From positions 930,001 to 994,000 of the forward strand of contig JAACMV010000004.1 of NCBI GenBank assembly GCA_010909725.1: a stretch of 64,000 nucleotides of DNA, written 5' to 3'. Every line of letters begins with the position of its first letter. The first letter of the stretch is position 1. Shown in pieces: positions 61,217-64,000 of this stretch. The notes under the pieces were generated by a model. The model was given only the letters and a program-made list of their open reading frames with translations, ran no database searches and had not been told where the DNA came from. This stretch comes from Picochlorum sp. 'celeri'. Lineage: Eukaryota > Chlorophyta > Trebouxiophyceae. The translations under genes were made by a program, and so were the position numbers.

Positions 61217-63600
61217 ATGAGCAGCAGCATGGGGAGTCTGGACCAATTCTCAAGTAAAGATTTTGATCCAAAGACCTTTATTAATGGGTTATGTGAATCA
61301 AAACCCGAGGATGCGTCGCTTGATAGGTACGATCGTGACATTTCATGAATGATATCGTCAATCATTATATGCTATGAATACGTGCCCGATGACGATATTA
61401 TTTGAATATATACACAGATTTCTTACGGATCATGAGATGAAACTGCATATCGCGGCAGAGGACCTAGGTCTCTACTTGCACGAGGAGTCTCTTCGTTCCA
61501 CTGTGAAGCTTCCATCAGCTGCGCGAGAGCTGGCTCGAATCAAAGAGGAAGTATCTGTTGTCAAGATGGGTGTGGAGTCAGCATTGCGAGGTGTGGAGTC
61601 GAAGAGCCGAGACCACCAGGCGAACGGTGTGTACTTGGAGTTGCAGCAGTTGGTTGAACTGAAGACACGGATGGAGTCTGCAAGGGATACGTTGCAAGAG
61701 GCTGCGAGCTTATCATCCATGTTCAAGACAATAGATTCTATGCTTCATAGCAATGATTTAGTGCGACTTGCGGATGCGCTGCAGAGATTTAATAGAGGCC
61801 TGGCGATTGTTGGGGATTCGCTGGTGGAGTTCAAGCGAGGGAGGGACAAGGTGGCCAACTTGGAGGAGAGGGTCCTTGATCTTGCCGTTCAAAAATTGGA
61901 TAATGCTCTTAAAGTACAAAATGGGGATCATTGTCGCACTGCCTGCAGCGTGCTGGATCAGCTGGATAGAAGTCAGTTGATAGCCCAGCATTATTCCAAA
62001 ATTCGATCAGAACCGCTTATAGAAGTTTGGGATGGATATTCGCCAGAGAATCCGTATGTTTCGTGGATACCAGGGTTTTATGACGAAGTTTTGCGTTCTA
62101 TATCTACAGAGTGCGATTGGTGTGAATCGTACTTGCCAGAGTATTACCCTAGTATTGTCTTGGATATGTTGATTAGCTTTTTCAGGCGTATAGAAGTTCC
62201 CTGCAAAGCACGTTTGGCTGGGGCGACGTCTCAGTCATCCATATCGTCTTTGCAGTCGATTGAAGCTATGGCGCAGTCTGTTGAGTCGACGGCGGATTTT
62301 GTTGATGCGTTGTTTGACTGCCTGCGAGATGCACATGCTCTTGGCAATCAGTTGGGTGAGAAGGATCTTCTCAAAGCTATCATTGTGCCATACGATGATG
62401 TGTTGAAGAATTACCCAGCGAAAGAATCGAGTCATATGAAGTATACGCTCGAGCATCAAATGGGCTTGGGTATGTTGGTGTACAGATGCCTTTGTCCGTG
62501 TCTTGCTGATGTTGTTCATGGTTCTTTTTATTTGTCTTGCAGTTGCGAAATCGCTCGCAGCAGGTGTTGAATCAAAAGAAGAAGTGCTTGAGAAGTCGTT
62601 GGAGATGGTATTTGGCATGGTTGTTGACAGTGTTCAGCGTTGTTTCTCTACAACAAGAGGAACAAGTTTGCCTGAGATTGTCAAGGTTATAGATGGGGTG
62701 ATTGAGACCTACATCAGTACTTTGGCTAGGACTATAAAGCCCGAATTGTTCTACTCCAAAGAAGACTCTAAAGCATCTGTAGCGACTAATGACTTTGCTG
62801 CAATGTTGTTTTTGCCTCCTCTGTTAGCAAAGATTGAGTCACAGATGGCAGCGTTGCATGGACAGGTGAAGGACCGTGTCAGGAGCCTGTCGTCTTTGAT
62901 GGAGAAAGATGTCAGCGGAGAAGTACTACTTCGAGGATCAGAGTTTCTCAATGTCGCGCGTTTGTCTTGGAACATTGATCTGAAGCGATCAATTGATGAG
63001 CTGTGCTCGAAAGATGATGTTGCATTGTTGGGAAAAGCAGAGGCTTCGCTTCAATCGTTGTCTAATCAAATTGATTTAATGATTGAAAAATCATTCACAG
63101 ATAAGCTTGAAGAGTACTTTGGAATGACTCTGCCCAGAGAATATTCTGCAGAACCAAAGGCTGCCACAGATACATTATCATTTTCAGCGTATCCGCTTCA
63201 GTACGTCATATCTGCTGGAGAGCAGCTGATGATGTTACCTCAACTCTTTGAGACAGCCTGGGGTTCCAATGAAACTGATGAAAATATGCAAGAAGATATG
63301 ATTGGAGACTGGATTGACAGGCTTGCATCTTCATCTGCATCACTGTATGCAAAGTATTTAGGGCAGATCACATCGCTGCCCACGGAGAGCTCTCGCCAGC
63401 TTACAGCTGACATCGAGTATTTTTGCAATATATTGAGCTCCCTAGGACAGGAAATTCCCGTTTCCCTTAGTGCCTGGCAAGCAGCTTTAGCAGCATCTGA
63501 TTCTGAAGCAATGAAATCACTAATCAGCAGAATTGATGATAAGAGTGATGGGCTGGACATTGTCATGCTTGTGTCGAAATTGAGAAACATAGATTTGTAA
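61217..63600 (+). CDS. COG7: conserved oligomeric Golgi complex subunit 7
   Basis: Subunit of the COG tethering complex for retrograde traffic within the Golgi. Exons 61217-61326, 61418-62469, 62543-63600 (introns 91 and 73 nt); 739 residues. Joins: DASLDR-FLTDHEMKLHIAAEDL and HQMGL-VAKSLAAGVESKEE. N-terminus MSSSMGSLDQFSSKDFDPKTF matches the COG7 start (FSKFLADDFDVKEW type). The end carries SYPLQYVISAGEQLMMLP and LTADIEYFCNILSSLGQEIP, the best-conserved region. The stop is inside TGTAA. Together with dymeclin in the same window it adds to the Golgi set. Confidence 0.9.
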
Positions 63601-63626
63601 ATAACGTATCCTAGCAAACCTTTTTG

Positions 63627-63893
63627 TCATGTGAGGGTGTCTGCTGTAACATGGACTCGAATTTCAGATGGCTCTTGGTTCTGTGAGGTCTCTGGGCCAT
63701 CATCCTTTGTTCCAGGTTTCTCCTTTGGTTCTCTTGACTGGCGCCATTTCGAGATCAATCGATACACTCCATATGCAATGAGCGTGACTCCAACAAATAC
63801 CACAAAGGAGGATAGCAATAACTGCACCGCAGCCAAGGCTCTCAGACCTGTACTGCTGACATCTGCCCAAGTGGTTGCGCAACCAGAAAGTAG
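63627..63893 (-). CDS. 3' exon(s) of an unknown single-span membrane protein
   Basis: Frame of about 89 codons with no ATG; the 5' exon is not identified and may lie past the window edge. It encodes a membrane span (VQLLLSSFVVFVGVTLIAYGVYRL) then a Lys/Glu-rich tail (KWRQSREPKEKPGTKDDG) ending HVTADTLT. Candidate splice sites (GTACTG near 63932, and an AG near 63849-63860) exist but are not decisive. Family unknown. Confidence 0.45.
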   Translation of the reverse strand, partial: LLSGCATTWADVSSTGLRALAAVQLLLSSFVVFVGVTLIAYGVYRLISKWRQSREPKEKPGTKDDGPETSQNQEPSEIRVHVTADTLT

Positions 63894-64000
63894 CAACAGA
63901 TTAATGACTGCACATGTTCAGTACCTGTCAAGCCTTGCACAAATGAGAACGATTGATATGCACTGAACCTACCTATTTGAGATGTAATCTCTAGATAATT

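Overview
The window looks like nuclear DNA from a unicellular green alga (Chlorophyta, prasinophyte-like). Most of it is protein-coding: about 40 genes in 64 kb, usually 30-400 bp apart. Introns are short (mostly 64-95 nt) and GT-AG. Evidence for the green lineage: plastid transit-like N-termini on several enzymes; a plant-type catalase whose first exon encodes MDPYK; a pTAC14/PAP7 homologue; a ferredoxin nitrite reductase; a gamma-type carbonic anhydrase; and frequent TGTAA (the chlorophyte poly(A) signal) just after stop codons. Genes interrupted by introns were rebuilt by joining exons by eye, using reading phase and family similarity. No rRNA, CRISPR array or transposase was seen.

Layout. 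1-5.4 kb: nitrogen/molybdenum cofactor block (nitrite reductase, molybdate transporter MOT1, CNX2/MoaA). 5.9-12.1 kb: acylated protein kinase, PYROXD1-like oxidoreductase, dymeclin, an unknown membrane protein. 12.1-17.7 kb: a CbbY-type sugar-bisphosphate phosphatase carrying a CP12-like tail, a small plastid protein, SmF, enoyl-CoA isomerase, the tRNA deaminase subunit Tad3, a SANT/Myb-like protein. 17.7-22.5 kb: pTAC14, 3-ketoacyl-ACP synthase II and a second SET-domain protein. 22.6-28.3 kb: plasma-membrane H+-ATPase and catalase. 28.7-34.6 kb: tRNA m7G methyltransferase, a 79-residue membrane protein, an HMT1-type ABC half-transporter, a Nopp140-like nuclear protein. 35.0-46.2 kb: argininosuccinate synthase, FAM210-like protein, insulysin-like protease, AP-2 mu, gamma-CA, CWC22, aldo/keto reductase. 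46.4-54.4 kb: secreted GH5 mannanase, a duplicated fragment of the aldo/keto reductase, carotenoid-isomerase-like protein, mTERF, secreted PL14-type polysaccharide lyase, CFIm25/NUDT21. 54.7-64 kb: TPR/beta-helix protein, SLC37-like transporter, two small unknown proteins, COG7 and the 3' part of an unknown gene.

Functional links. The left end joins nitrite reduction to molybdate uptake and cofactor synthesis, as in the nitrate clusters known from prasinophytes. Dymeclin, AP-2 mu and COG7 belong to Golgi/endocytic traffic. pTAC14, mTERF, CBBY, KAS II and argininosuccinate synthase are nucleus-encoded organelle functions. The strongest candidate novelty is the CBBY phosphatase ending in a redox-type CP12/GapB tail, which would tie removal of a Rubisco inhibitor to the light-dependent GAPDH/CP12 switch. 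A dense array of GTGAG/CTCAC inverted repeats between nitrite reductase and MOT1 is the most striking regulatory sequence.
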